Below, piece after piece: positions 40,371-40,460 of a stretch of 40,460 nucleotides of DNA. Position 1 is the first letter of the stretch, and each line of letters starts with the position of its first letter. The translations under genes were made by a program, and so were the position numbers. A model generated the notes under the pieces. That model searched no databases, was not told the origin of the DNA, and saw only the letters and a program-made list of their open reading frames with translations. This stretch comes from an uncultured Alistipes sp. (GTDB taxonomy: Bacteria > Bacteroidota > Bacteroidia > Bacteroidales > Rikenellaceae), in NCBI GenBank assembly GCA_937895825.1, contig CALBKP010000082.1, positions 1-40,460 on the forward strand. The letters are read 5' to 3'.

Positions 40371-40460
40371 ATCATTTTTTCTCGTTGGAAGAAAAATACG
40401 GGAATGAGATTAGTTGTCAAGTACTTGTTGCCTTGTTCCGCTATGTTCTACATACCGTTC

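Noticed and set aside
1..40460. CRISPR arrays, insertion sequences, prophage or restriction-modification genes
   Set aside because: I looked for spaced direct repeats, transposase or integrase motifs and methylase motifs and saw none in the window.

Overview
The window looks like chromosomal DNA of a gut Bacteroidales bacterium, most likely Alistipes or another member of the Rikenellaceae. This rests on four observations: promoters with the Bacteroidetes -7 box (TAnnTTTG) and almost no Shine-Dalgarno sites; lipoproteins with acidic residues after the lipobox cysteine, as in the Bacteroidetes surface-export signal; a TonB-dependent receptor locus with BACON and DUF5689-type proteins; and a cysteate synthase, an enzyme tied in this group to sulfonolipids. 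The genus is an inference. I see no insertion sequence, prophage or CRISPR array.

Layout. 1-2800 (+): the end of a V/A-type ATPase operon (subunit D partial, I, K); the K proteolipid carries all Na+-site residues of the Enterococcus NtpK ring. 3021-4037 (-): ruvB. 4333-14930 (+): a five-gene cell-envelope locus: a 1306-residue multidomain surface lipoprotein, a DNA/RNA non-specific endonuclease lipoprotein, an exported endonuclease/exonuclease/phosphatase-fold enzyme, a TonB-dependent receptor and a DUF5689 lipoprotein. I read this as a candidate system for capturing, cutting and importing extracellular nucleic acid, built like a polysaccharide utilisation locus but with no SusD. 15070-20977 (-): a DUF4836-like membrane-anchored protein, an ABC exporter-type ATPase and permease, a GNAT acetyltransferase and an Uup-like ABC-F ATPase, several joined by 4-nt overlaps. 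21202-24094 (+): cysteate synthase, mannose-6-phosphate isomerase and a LuxR-type regulator with a degenerate receiver. 24116-28667 (-): a DUF4468-like secreted protein with its own promoter, then an operon of bile-acid/sodium-symporter-family carrier, lysophospholipid acyltransferase (with an in-frame G9 tract) and an Omp85-type barrel. 28873-33691: a DUF819 membrane protein, a chloramphenicol-acetyltransferase-fold protein (-), tRNA-His (-), an orphan PTS EIIC/PfoR-like protein and a GH29 alpha-fucosidase. 33688-40290: a MATE transporter (-), a pseudouridine synthase with a long Arg-rich extension (+), a 2-oxoacid:ferredoxin oxidoreductase alpha/beta pair (-) and a small outer-membrane barrel (-).

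Two items stand out beyond the genes. First, three convergent intergenic regions (after 2800, 14930 and 36416) hold copies of one roughly 90-bp element that begins at the TAA stop codon. Each ends in a long hairpin whose outer stem changes with compensation while the tip (GGGCTGTAC / GTACTATCCC) is conserved; in one copy the tip is inverted. Second, the 4333-14930 locus is the best candidate for an under-described biological system. Functional calls come from reading motifs by eye; no database search was run.
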